64,000 nt of DNA from Lycium barbarum (Eukaryota; Streptophyta; Magnoliopsida; Solanales; Solanaceae), in assembly GCF_019175385.1 (NCBI RefSeq), contig NC_083342.1:122388376-122452375 (forward strand). Reading direction: 5' to 3'. This document shows positions 11,570-22,873 of the stretch, piece after piece; within the stretch, counting starts at the first letter, position 1; every line of letters starts with the position of its first letter. The notes beneath the pieces were generated by a model. It saw only the letters and a list, made by a program, of their open reading frames with translations, was not told where the DNA came from and did no database searches. The translations under genes and the position numbers were made by a program.

Positions 11570-12316
11570 CTATGTAGATTGTTCTTCTAAGATTATTACA
11601 TGAGCAATTTAAGTTATTTATATAGTAGTAACTTCAATAATCGAAGCCTTCCCGTTAAAATTTTAGTTGCTTCTTTATACTATTTGAAATATACACATAA
11701 AAAGAAATCAATCTCTTTATAGTAGCAAAATGGATTGTTGTCTATTGATAAAAAAAAATGTAATTTTATGATTTGAAAGACTTTTTATTACCAATCAACT
11801 CTTTAAAGCCCTTTTGGAAAATAATTGGTAAGTTTTAAGTGTAACAATTAATATTATAATTATAAATAAACAATCACATGTTTGGATAGAAATGTTGAAA
11901 TTGAGTTGAGCTTATATGCTATTATCGTACTTCAAATACTTTCTCAGGCAATTGTGCAGTTACTGACATGTTAGTAAATTGATGTGTTTGGTAAAACAAA
12001 TACTAAATTTTGCAGCATTTGTTGGTCTTTCCAGAGATTGTTGTATTTGAAGGTAGTTTGAGATACTATGCAATTTTTATTCTTAACCGTTAGATTATGT
12101 TTTATTTTAATACTACATTCTACATGAATCATATGCATGTATTTTGAATCAAATTTAGTACTTTGATTGTGTTGTATTTAATGATGACTATGTATGTTAA
12201 TATTTTACTTTTCAAATATATGTAAGAGAATTTGAATTTCGAATCGAAGTTGGCTAACTTTCCTTTTTTCTTTTTTTTTAGAAATGTCATTTCCTCCTTC
12301 CATGAATATCAAAAAA
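11570..12316 (+). repeat. Tandem array unit 1, left part
   Basis: First recognisable unit of the roughly 1.03 kb tandem array, starting at CTATGTAGATTGTTCTTC. It is cut at 12316 by solo LTR E1 and resumes at 22874. Unit landmarks in order are GTAACTTCAATAATCGAAGC, TATTTGAAATATACACAT, ACATGTTAGTAAATTGATG, CCAGAGATTGTTG, CATATGCATGTATTTTGAAT, TTTCATGAATATC-like A/T spacers and GGCTAACTTTCCTT. It is more diverged than units 5-12. Confidence 0.85.
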
Positions 12317-12728
12317 TGTCACGACCCATTTTAGCCTAGGTCATGCGGCATCTACCATTCCCACCTCGGTAGGCGAACCCTTAACTCAACGTTCACAATC
12401 AATAAATACAATAAAATAGCGGAAGAAATAAATGACGTATGTCTCACAATATAGTATAGTATAATATAATATAATATAATATAGGTAAGTGCGGAAGTAA
12501 ATGAATCCACCTCAATATCTGGTCTTATCATACAGGAGCATCTAAGTTCGAATACTAAGGTCTGAATAATAATACATAAATGTCTCAAATCATGTCTTGA
12601 GTGAAAAGTAAGACATAAGCAAAATAAGAGTCTTCGAGGTCAGCGGACGCCATGCTCAACCTAGAGAACTCAAGTAGAAGCTGAGGAGTCGATCAGCCAA
12701 GAGTAAGGAAGTGGATCCGGCATAATAC

Positions 12729-13277
12729 TGTTGGGTGTGGAATTGGCCAAACAAGTCAATTCTTTTGTTCACATAGTCGTGATGTAAGCGCTTACCTCAT
12801 GATAGTCGTGATGTAAGCGCTTACCTCATCATAGGAAATTCATTCCTATAAATAGGTAGCTTATGGTTCATTTGTAAAACACACCAAATTGAAGAAGATC
12901 ATTTGCTATACACATCCCAAGAGAGAAAAAATCTAAGAGAAATACTCTTAGTGAAAGGCCTAAGTAAGAGAAGGTCTTTGAGAGAATTTTCTGTGGTAAA
13001 ATTCTTGAGTGTAATTGGGATTGGGGTTGTGAGGTTGAGTGTTGTAAACACTTGTAATATTTCTTCTTTAATAAGATCTGCAGCAGCAATGTGGACGTAG
13101 CTCTCACATTGAGGGTGAACCACTATAAATCTGTGTGTGCTATTTATTCTTCGCTTACATCACGGCGTAAGTAGGTTCTGTCTAAGGAGGTTGGTATTTA
13201 AGTGGTCCAGCTGTGACCCTCCAATCTTTCCTGGGAACCTGCTTACAAAGGTCGGATTTGGGATTTAAATCCTAACA
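12729..13277 (+). repeat. Copia 5' LTR
   Basis: Begins TGTTGGGTGTGG and ends AAATCCTAACA. A TATA-like CCTATAAATAG lies at about 12845-12855. Compared with the 3' LTR I count six substitutions, five of them transitions. Confidence 0.95.
12773..12830 (+). promoter_or_regulatory. U3 tandem repeat with palindromic core, 2 x 29 bp
   Basis: Two adjacent 29 bp units (12773-12801, 12802-12830) each contain the perfect palindrome GTAAGCGCTTAC. They sit 15-70 bp upstream of the TATA-like box at about 12846, the usual place of transcriptional enhancers in copia LTRs. The 3' LTR has the same pair at 17339-17396. A regulatory role is inferred from position and symmetry. Confidence 0.6.
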
Positions 13278-13279
13278 AC

Positions 13280-13291
13280 TGGTATCAGAGC
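13280..13291 (+). other. Primer binding site (initiator tRNA-Met type)
   Basis: TGGTATCAGAGC, two bases after the 5' LTR, is the standard plant retrotransposon primer site complementary to the 3' end of initiator tRNA-Met. Confidence 0.9.
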
Positions 13292-13318
13292 AACAGGTTG
13301 TGTTGTGATTTAGAAACG

Positions 13319-16300
13319 ATGGGAGGCGAAGATGGTACGACGCACGGCATCGGTAAATTCGATGGTACAGACTTTGCGTTCTGGAGAATGCAAATTGAAG
13401 ATTATTTATATGGCAGAAAGCTTCATGAACCTCTGAGTCCGAAACCAGAGGAGATGAAGCAAGCAGATTGGAATCTCCTCGACAGACAAGTTCTGGGAGT
13501 CATTCGGCTGACGCTGTCGAAGAACGTTGCTCACAACGTGGCAAAGGAGAAGACCACCGCAGATATGATGAAGGTATTGTCTGACATGTATGAGAAACCT
13601 TCGGCAAATAATAAGGTATTTCTCATGAAGAAACTATTTCATCTAAAGATGATGGAAAATGCTCATGTTGCTGCACACGTAAATGAATTCAGTACCATTG
13701 TAAATCAATTGTCATCGGTAAAAATTGACTTCGATGATGAAGTGCAAGCTCTAATTTTGTTGGCATCCCTACCAAATAGCTGGGAGCCAATGAGAGCAGC
13801 GGTTAGTAATTCTGTCGGCAGTGACAAACTAAAGTTCAACGATGTTAGGGATCGTATCCTTGCTGAGGAAGTGCGCAGGACAGATTCTGGAGAGGCATCG
13901 ACGAGTTCTGCTTTTAATGTTGAAAACAGAAGAAGAAATTATGACAGAAACTACAACCGAAATAGGGGCAGATCGAAGTCAAGGAATGGCAGGGGTCAAT
14001 CCAGACCAGGACAAACATTTGAGTGTTGGAACTGTGGAAAACCAGGTCACTTCAAGAAGAACTGCAGGGCGCCAAAGAAGGAGGACAACAAGGGGGCTGG
14101 AATCAACGCTGCTACGGAAGACATTGGCGATGTGTTGTTGCTATCGGTTGACAGCCCGATAGACTCTTGGGTGCTTGACTCAGGAGCGTCCTTTCATACC
14201 ACCCCACATCATGATATAATGACAAACTACGTGGCTGGGAATCTCGGCAAAGTTTATTTAGCCGATGGAGAGCCGCTAGACGTTGTTGGCACGGGAGACA
14301 TTAATTTGAAGATGTCAAATGGATCCTCGTGGAAGATTACAAAAGTTAGACATGTTCCAAAGCTGATGCGAAACTTGATTTCAGTAGGTCAGCTTGATGA
14401 TGAGGGATATGATCTCAACTTTGGTAATGGGTCTTAGAAGGTGGCGAAAGGTGCTATGGTAGTTGGCCGAGGAAAGAAGATTGGCACTCTCTACATGACG
14501 GATAGCTGTCGTGATATTGTTGTTGTGGTTGACAACACAAAGAAGACAGATTTGTGGCATTGTCGGCTTGGGCATATCAGCCAGAAGGGGATGAAGCTGT
14601 TGGTGACAAATGGCTTAATTCCGGAGCTGAAGACGGTGGACCTTCATACGTGTGAGAGCTGCATTCTCGGAAAACAAAAGCGAGTAAGCTTCTCAAGTGC
14701 AGGCAGAGAGTTGAAGGTCGAAAAGCTGGAATTGGTGCACACAGACGTGTGGGGACCTACCACTGTACCCTCCCTTGGAGGATCACACTACTACGTGACC
14801 TTCATTGATGATTCAACCAGGAAGGTATGGGTTTATTTTATGAAAAATAAATCCGATGTGTTTAGTGTATTCAAAAGATGGAAAGCCATGGTCGAGAATG
14901 AAACAAACCTCAAGTTGAAGTGTTTGAGGTCCGACAACGGTGGAGAATACACTGATGGTGATTTCAAACGGTACTGTGCCGATAATGGGATCAAGATGAT
15001 GAAGACTATTCCTGGAACGCCGAAACAGAATGGAGTACCCGAAAGAATGAACCGAACGTTGAACGAGCGTGCTCGGAGTATGAGAATACACTCTGGACTG
15101 CCCAAGACATTCTGGGCAGATGCAGTCAATACCGCGGCCTTCTTAATTAACCGAGGACCGTCAGTTCCCTTGGATTTCAGAATTCCAGAAGAAGTCTGGA
15201 GTGGCAAGAAGGTAAATCTTTCATTTCTGAAAGTGTTCGGTTGCTTATCATATGTTCATAATGATGATACGGCTAGAAGCAAGCTTGATCCAAAATCAAT
15301 GAAGTGTTACTTTATTGGCTATGGTGACACCGAGCTTGGGTACCGATTTTGGGATGAACAAAATCGGAAGATCATCCAAAGCAGGAATGTTGTCTTTAAC
15401 GAAGAGGTACTGTACAAAGACAAGCTGCAAAAGAATTCAGAATGTCAGGACAAAGAATCGGAAATAGTCGATTTGAGGGACTTTCCGGCACTTGAGCCGC
15501 AGCCAGGTACAACCGAGGCAGAGGAACAAACAATCCGAGAAGGTGCTGATGAAAGTGCTGATTCTGAAACAAATGAACAGACGCCAATCACAGAGCTGCG
15601 TAGATCATCCAGGATCAGGAAGCCGCTTCACAGGTACTCTCCATCCCTCAACTACATTCTACTCACTGATAGAGGGGAGCCGGAATGTTATGAAGAAGCA
15701 ATGCAAGTCGATGAATCGACTAAGTGGGAGCTGGCAATGAAGGATGAAATGGATTCACTATCGGCAAATCATACATGGGAATTATCCGAGTTTCCAAAGG
15801 ATAAAAAGGCATTGCAAAACAAATGGGTTTATCGGATAAAGGAAGAACCCAATGGAAGCAAGCGTTATAAAGCAAGGCTGGTTGCAAAGGGATTTCAACA
15901 GAAAGAAGGCATTGACTATACGGAGATCTTCTCTCCCGTAGTCAAGATGGTGACTATCAGAACTGTTCTTGGGCTGGTAGCAAAGGAAAATCTACATCTG
16001 CAACAGATGGACGTGAAAACTGCATTTCTTCACGGTGATCTAGACGAGGAAATCTACATGCGACAGCCGGAGGGATTCAAAATCAAAGGAAAGGAGAATC
16101 TGGTGTGCAAACTTCAAAAGAGTCTGTACGGACTAAAACAGGCTCCAAGACAGTGGTATTTAAAGTTTGATAGCTTTATGAAGAAAGCTGATTTTTCAAG
16201 GTGCGAGGCAGATCACTGCTGTTACTTCAAAAAATTTGAAGACTCGTACATGATACTGCTATTCTATGTCGACGACATGCTAATCGTAGGAGCAAACCTA

Positions 16301-17224
16301 CAGGAGATTGATCGGTTGAAAAAAGGGTTATCGGAAGAGTTTGCAATGAAGGATTTGGGAGCTGCAAAGCAAATCCTTGGGATGAGAATCGACCGAAGCA
16401 AAGAGGGCATCAAACTCTCACAAGAAGAATATGTGAGGAAAGTTATCAAAAGGTTCAACATGCATGATGCCAAGCTAGTCAGCACTCCCTTGGCTGGACA
16501 CTTTCGGTTGTCAAAGGATCAGTCGCCGACAACCGAGGATGAGAAGAAGCAGATGGACAAGATACCTTATGCATCTGCAATCGGTAGTCTTATGTATGCA
16601 ATGATATGTACAAGGCCAGACATTGCACATGCAGTGGGAGTTGTCAGCCGATTTATGAGCAATTCGGGAAAGCAACACTGGGAGGCTGTGAAGTGGATAT
16701 TCAGATATCTGAAAGGCAGCTCGAGTTCAGCTCTGTATTTTCGAAAATCAAAAACAGGATTGCAAGGGTATGTTGATGCTGACAACGGTGGTGATATTGA
16801 TAGCAGAAAGAGCACATCCGGGTATGTTTACACCTTCGGAGGTACTGCAATCTCTTGGGTTTCCAAGTTGTAAAAGATAGTAGCTCTCTCTAGTTGTGAG
16901 GCTGAGTACGTTGCTGTGACGGAGGCCACAAAGGAAATGATGTGGCTACAATCTTTTTTGCGGGAATTGGATCAGGACCATGAGGGAAGTGTGCTATATT
17001 GTGATAGCCAAAGTGCCATTCATTTGGCAAAGAACCCGGTCTACCATGCTCGAACGAAGCACATACAACTCCGGTACCATTTCATTAGATCAGCTTTGGA
17101 AGATGGAGCGCTAGTGCTTGAGAAGATCGCAGGGAGTCAGAATCCAGCAGACATGCTGACAAAGGCAGTGACGATAGACAAACTGAAGCTATGCTTAGCT
17201 TCAGTTGGCCTACACGAAGTATGA
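13319..17224 (+). pseudogene. Copia gag-pol polyprotein with two in-frame stops
   Basis: One reading frame of 1302 codons including the terminator, from the ATG at 13319 (GGAGGCGAA follows) to TGA at 17222-17224. Gag holds a CCHC zinc knuckle at about residues 236-249 (CWNCGKPGHFKKNC). The aspartic protease motif DSGA starts at 287. Integrase has an HHCC zinc finger (H..H...CESC) and catalytic D476, D539 and E575, with the expected 35-residue D-E spacing. Reverse transcriptase has YVDD at 983-986. RNase H follows with DAD, E and D motifs. Stops fall at codon 373 (TAG at 14435, between protease and integrase) and codon 1185 (TAA at 16871, inside RNase H). The frame is otherwise intact, with no frameshift. 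Each stop is one transition away from a codon usual at that place in relatives (Trp, Gln). Confidence 0.93.
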
Positions 17225-17282
17225 AACTAGGAAAGAGCTGCTGCATCGATCAAAGTGTGAAGACAAATTAAAATTAGTCTTC

Positions 17283-17293
17283 AAGTGGGAGAT
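17283..17293 (+). other. Polypurine tract
   Basis: AAGTGGGAGAT lies directly before the 3' LTR, the usual plus-strand primer of copia elements. Confidence 0.85.
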
Positions 17294-17294
17294 T

Positions 17295-17843
17295 TGTTGG
17301 GTGTGGAATTGGCCAAACAAGTCAATTCTTTTGTTCACATAGTCGTGATGTAAGCGCTTACCTCATGATAGTCGTGATGTAAGCGCTTACCTCATCATTG
17401 GAAATTCATTCCTATAAATAGGTAGCTTATGGTTCATTTGTAAAACACACCAAATTGAAGAAGATCATTTGCTATACACATCCCAAGGGAGAAAAAATCT
17501 AAGAGAAATACTCTTAGTGAAAGGCCTAAGTAAGAGAAGGTCTTTGAGAGAATTTTCTGTGGTAAAATTCTTGAGTGTAATTGGGATTGGGGTTGTGAGG
17601 TTGAGTGTTGTAAACACTTGTAATATTTCTTCTTTAATAAGATCTGCAGCAGCAACGTGGACGTAGCTCTCACATTGAGGGTGAACCACTATAAATCTGT
17701 GTGTGCTATTTATTCTTCGCTTACATCACGGCGTAAGTAGGTTCTGTCTAAGGAGGCTGGTATTTAAGTGGTCCAGTTGTGACCCTCCAATCTTTCCTGG
17801 GAACCTGCTTACAAAGGTCGGATTTGGGATTTAAATCTTAACA
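17295..17843 (+). repeat. Copia 3' LTR
   Basis: 549 bp, the same length as the 5' LTR, TGTTGGG...TTAACA. Together with the 5 bp AATAC duplication it confirms a complete insertion. Confidence 0.95.
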
Positions 17844-18414
17844 AATACTCTGCATTCATAAAAGAATGCAGCAAGTGCAGGTCAGTACAAACAACAGTAC
17901 TGGTAGGCATCATAAGCCAGCTAAGCATAGTTAACACAATTCAGAAAATAACACAGATAAACAAGTAATCCAATCATGCATGGAACAATACAATCATAAT
18001 CGAGTATCCATCAATACCTATATAAGTATATAACCCCAATTTAATAAGTCTGAATATATCTAATCCTGGCATAATCAACAATAAAATCAACAACACAATC
18101 CATCACAATAGAGTCATCACGACGTCTCACTCAGGTCATAATGTAATGCAATGCAATAATGGTATGAATGTGATACCATGGTATGCTATGCAAATGAGAT
18201 GTACACATGTACTTCGGACGGAAATATCAACGTCTCGGCAACACAATCCAGTGTGACTCGCGAAGTCTGAGTTCCACCTATCCCGGATTTTTTCCAAACA
18301 GACAGATGGGACCCTGGCTAATTACTCACAGGGGGAGTCTCACCGGCACCACTCTGGGGGACCCGCGGATCCCATGCACTACAATAGATCCGGGATAACA
18401 TCGGAATCGTCCAT

Positions 18415-19360
18415 TGTAACGACCCGTTTGGTCGTTTAGCACTTTTAGACCTAGTATTCCTAAAACACCCTTTCCGTGGTCTTATTTTAGTGTTTATAGC
18501 TTGCGGTAATGGGTGACTCGGTAATTTAATTGACGGGAAAACATTTGAATATTTATTTATTTATTTATCATGTGTGAATAGTTTATTCATACGAATATTA
18601 TTTGCACTCATATAAGGTATAAGTTGATAAATATAGTATTTGATGAAGTGGATAATTTTTAAAGTAGACAAATAGTTAGGGAATTAAGGAAGTTACTGTG
18701 AAAACAAATTGGACTAGGCCCACATATATTTTAATATCCTTAGCACATAACCCATGAAGAGAATGAATTAAGTTGGTAGGGTTTTCTATTTCTGAGTCTC
18801 GGTACAAAATAAGATAGTTTCTTACAGCATAAGAAGAGAACTACTTTTCTCACAGTGGACGACAAGTTATAAAAATAAAGCAGGTACATTTATGTTACGT
18901 TTTGCTCTTGGTATTCATTTATTTGTGTAATCATTAGGTAATGATGATGGAAAAGATTATTCATTAATAATCAAATGGGTTCCTACAGTACGAAAATGTT
19001 GGTCACATGATTAAATATTTTGTTTTGTTAATGATTAATTCAACATAGGGAAACGTAATGGTCAATTGTTAAACAGTTAATAGTGAAAGTTGCTAGATTG
19101 TTTTGTTGGTAAAGAATCTTTCTTTATATTATTAAATTGGCACTTGTACTTTTGCACTTGGTTTTAAATGGAAGATTCTGACAATTTAGGAAGGGAAATA
19201 GAGTCAAAAGGTATACTTTTGGTTTACTGTAACAACTTATTTCATACTACTCAGTTTTCGAAATTTGCTTTCTAGTTCATGGTATTTGAATTGTGGGGAG
19301 TGAGATGTTAATTCTAAGTTAAGATTTTGGGGTAATTGAAGGTTTTGAGTCCTAGTCCTA

Positions 19361-19392
<32 letters not shown>

Positions 19393-20889
19393 CAAACCTC
19401 TATATGCGTTTTTAACTGTTACTACTTAGTACGTAGTGCTATAGCAGGAGCTATGTTCGCTCAAAATTTCTAATGGGACAAAAGTTTTTCAATGTATATA
19501 AAGTATGTTATAATATCAATAGTGCTTATACGGAAGGTCACACTGTAGGGAATGTTCTTATTCTTTTTGTGATTAATTTGACAAGATAGGTTTTCAACAT
19601 AAGAGTACTGTTGCAGTAGTCTCCTCGAATATTAAGTAGACCGGTTTAACTAAACTTATTTAAATGGATAACTAATTACATGGACTCTTTAAAGCATCTT
19701 GATGAGAATTTATGAATTGTGAGCCTATTTGTGGATGGAATTGTAATTTATTAACATAGAATATTTAATCGTTGGATTTCGATCGTTCAGAAGCGTTCCG
19801 GAAGGGTAAAGCTCAAGTCTGACTGTTCGTGGCTCTCGTTCGGCTTCGAGATAGGTTATGGCTTACCTTTTTGGTTAGACTTCGATTAGCGAAACATATG
19901 TATATTTAGATATACTGTCGGAGAAATCATGTACGCTTTCAGGTACGAAGTTGGGATGGACTAGGTTGGTATTGTTGACTGATTTGTTAGCTTATAGCTG
20001 TACATGGTTGTGATGTGACTTGATTGGAAGTGATGATAAGGAAGAGAGTACACGAGGCCCGAGGCCCTTACTGGGATCGTGAGAGTACACGAGGCCCGAG
20101 GTTTTTACCGGGATCGTGAGAGTAAACGAGGCCCGAGGTCCTTACCGGGATCGTGAAAGTGGTACATGGACTTCGCGAATCCCCCATGGGTCATGGCTGT
20201 TGGGCGACGATCTACACCGCCATAGCGTGTGTGTAGGGGCATTGTATTGTATTGTATTGCCTTGCGTTGCGTATTCATTCTTCATATTATTCTTTTATGC
20301 CTTGGATTCTGTATATGTATTTCCATATTTAGACTGATATAGTGGATTGTGATTTCTAATTGTCCTTGATTGTGAGCATGTCTATCTTTCAGTTTCTTCC
20401 TGTGTATATGTTAGCTAGTTGTTGTCGGCCTATGATACCTACCAGTACTTTTGTTTGTACTGACCCTACCTTGCTGCATTCTTTTTGAGTGCAGAGTACG
20501 AGATCGGTACCACTTCTGCACCCCGACATTGATCCCGAGGCTATCTGCGGAGTTTGCTAGGGTGAGCTTATTGGACGAGTCTGCCACCCCTGGGACTCCT
20601 TCTTTATTACTTGTCTTACTTTGATCCTTAGACAGTATTTCTAGTTTTAAGACTCATGTATTATTCAGACACGTTGATCAGTGGCTCTTGTACTATTTTT
20701 GATCATTTTCCTTGGGTGGTTTTTAGAATTGGGAATTCCGCACTTGGTATTTATAATATATGTTAGACTCTTTCTTAATTTCGCTTTATTTAGTAATTAA
20801 TATTGTATAACTGATTAAGGGAAGGGTTCTCCTACCGAGGTGGGATACGGTAGGTGCCCGCACAACTTAGCGGCATTTGGGTCGTGACA
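18415..20889 (+). mobile_element. Solo LTR E2 (TGTNACGACCC family)
   Basis: A 2475 bp sequence runs from TGTAACGACCCG to GGGTCGTGACA, with TG...CA ends and an 11 bp terminal inverted repeat (one mismatch). The target duplication TCCAT is exact (18410-18414, 20890-20894). It sits inside E1, whose uninterrupted target can be recognised from E3. It shares the ends and the TACCGAGGTGGGA stretch near 20835 with E1 and E3 but is shorter. It contains a (TA)n run near 19363-19390 and a three-unit minisatellite at about 20044-20160. Confidence 0.85.
20044..20160 (+). repeat. Minisatellite in E2, about 40 bp x 3
   Basis: Three units with the core GAGAGTACACGAGGCCCGAG, each closing with a CCGGGATCGTGA-like stretch. 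GC-rich compared with the surrounding LTR. Confidence 0.8.
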
Positions 20890-22873
20890 TCCATGCAACA
20901 ATGATGCACGAATATAACCATTGGACATCGGCCTCCTTACAATCATGCAAAAGAGTTGTCAAATATCAGTTTCATAAATCAACGATTTGGGAATTGAACC
21001 TCGGACATCGGCCTCCTCATATTCTCTCAGGTAAAGAGTTTAGTAAATATCAGTTTCATATAAACAATGATTCCAAACTGGATCTTCGGACATCGGCCTT
21101 TGTCACAATCACTCAAGTAAAAGAGTTTATCAAATATCAGTTTCGCTCAATCAACAATACCGGATCATCACCGGATATCGGCCATACATGATAACATAAG
21201 AGAATGCGTGCAATGCATATATCAATCATCAACAAGCAAGCTCAATATCACAAGTACCTCAACGGGGTACGCCAACAATGTATCACATCACAATACTAAC
21301 AGTGGGTATACCAACATATATCAATAACTCAAGTACCAACAGTGGGTATACCAATAATGTATCATAGCATAAATACCAACAATGGGTACACCAATAATCT
21401 ATCATAGCACAAATACGAACAATGGGTATGTCAATCCTATGCAAATCAGGACAACAAGCGACATTCCCTATCTACTAACTACACATAGCATCAAGCCAAT
21501 ACAATTAAGTAATCAAACGCATATAACGGGGTGGCTAGTCCTAACACACATCAGGGCCCAACCTAAGGCAATATCCATCCCAACCTCTCATCCGAAGGTT
21601 CATATGTTGTCTACGACATCATAATCTAAATATGTGATTCACTATACTAAGTCTTTCCAAAGGTAAACCATAACCTACCTGGACTACTGAACTACAACAC
21701 CAACAAGTCACTCTATCGCCTTGTCCTTTTTCTGAAGCTCAAAACTAAAGTAGTCTAAGCGTAATAGAATTATAAGTTAGAAATCATGAATAATGATACT
21801 AATATTGCTATGATATCAATTAGGTCCATTTCAACCCTAGAAATTAGGGGAAATGAGCCTACAAGGGCGAAACGAGAAATTCACGGGTGAAATACCAAAT
21901 TGAATCCTATGTAATCATAACCCTATCATTAATTGTTGATATATCTCAAGAATTATCCCAAAATCTGATTCTAGTAAACAACCCCTAATTGGGTATGGAC
22001 CTTAATTCTCCAAAACCGAAATTCAACCTTAAAAGTGAAAGATATATGATCAATAAGTTAGATTCGTCATATTTTAGTAGTACCATCATCAATTTTATCA
22101 ATTATAACCCTAGGGAGAAGCCTCTCAAAAACTCTTCTTCAAATTCTACTTCTAAGGAATTGAAAAAGGAAGAGATGATTCTAAGATGATAATGATTAAA
22201 GAGAAGCAAGTGATTAGACCAAGATTTATCTCTAAGAAACTCCTCAATTTATCCCCAAGAGCAGCCTTCCCAAGCTCCAATATTGAGTTATGATATAATG
22301 AGGGTCCAAGTCTTATTTTAAGACACATTTACTGAAATTCTCCTGCCCATGACCGCCACGGCGGAGAGAGTGCCGCTACAGCGGTATGGCCTATATTTCC
22401 CATCAACGCCCCAGTGGTCATCACTCCGACACATCGGTGCCGCTCGGGCAGCTCTGGTTCTGCCATTGCGGGCACCAAGCACTTGAATTTTCGAATTTCT
22501 CTAAGTCTTTAATCCGATTTTTGGGTTATTTCCGAGGCCATCTGCTCACAATCCGACTACCTCAACCCATACAAAAATATGCTACCAACGCACTCGTGGT
22601 CTCAGAATTCCCAACGGAGATCTTATTGATGAGTCAACCACCAGTGCCTACTTCCCATTTCCCATCCAAAGTCCCGAGATGCACCAAAATGCATTGGGAA
22701 CCAAACCAATCATACATACCAGTTCTAAACAATCATCCGGACCTCTCGGAGTTGATGAAACCCCTAAAAAGGCCCGTTAGCCCAAAGTCAACCCCGGTTC
22801 AAAAGTGAGTCAATCAATGCTCGGAAGTGGCGAAGGTGCTAAAAGAGCCATAATAACCAAACAGGTTGTTACA

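Larger units (their letters stand above)
12729..17843 (+). mobile_element. Full-length Ty1/copia retrotransposon
   Basis: A 5115 bp element has two 549 bp LTRs and a 5 bp target duplication AATAC (12724-12728 and 17844-17848). A tRNA-Met-type primer site, one gag-pol frame and a polypurine tract are all in place. Domain order is gag, protease, integrase, reverse transcriptase, RNase H, which is the Ty1/copia order. The gag and pol sequence style fits the Tork-like group of plant copia elements (inference). The LTRs differ at about 6 of 549 positions by eye, so the insertion is young. Two in-frame stop codons make this copy non-autonomous as read. It lies inside solo LTR E1. Confidence 0.95.
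12317..22873 (-). mobile_element. Solo LTR E1 (TGTNACGACCC family), nested host
   Basis: On the - strand it starts TGTAACAACCTGTTTGG (22873) and ends ATGGGTCGTGACA (12317). Its outer ends form an inverted repeat built on TGTNACRACC. It is flanked by AAAAA (12312-12316) and GAAAA (22874-22878), a 4/5 target match inside array unit 1. Two later insertions interrupt it: the copia element 12729-17843 and solo LTR E2 18415-20889. Without them it is about 2.96 kb. It carries tandem minisatellites (20930-21180, roughly 60-70 bp units with GGACATCGGCC; 21240-21440, roughly 40 bp units with AGTGGGTATACCAA) and a palindromic GC-rich patch near 22350-22450. No protein domains are attached. The family is unassigned; a chromovirus with long LTRs is possible. 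Confidence 0.75.

Noticed and set aside
13298..13318. Extended gag start seven codons upstream of the ATG
   Set aside because: The first codon would be TTG. The ATG at 13319 gives a normal gag N-terminus, so it was chosen.
14435..14437. Programmed stop-codon readthrough between protease and integrase
   Set aside because: Plant copia elements of this type use one uninterrupted frame, and a second stop lies inside RNase H where readthrough has no role. Mutation is the simpler explanation.
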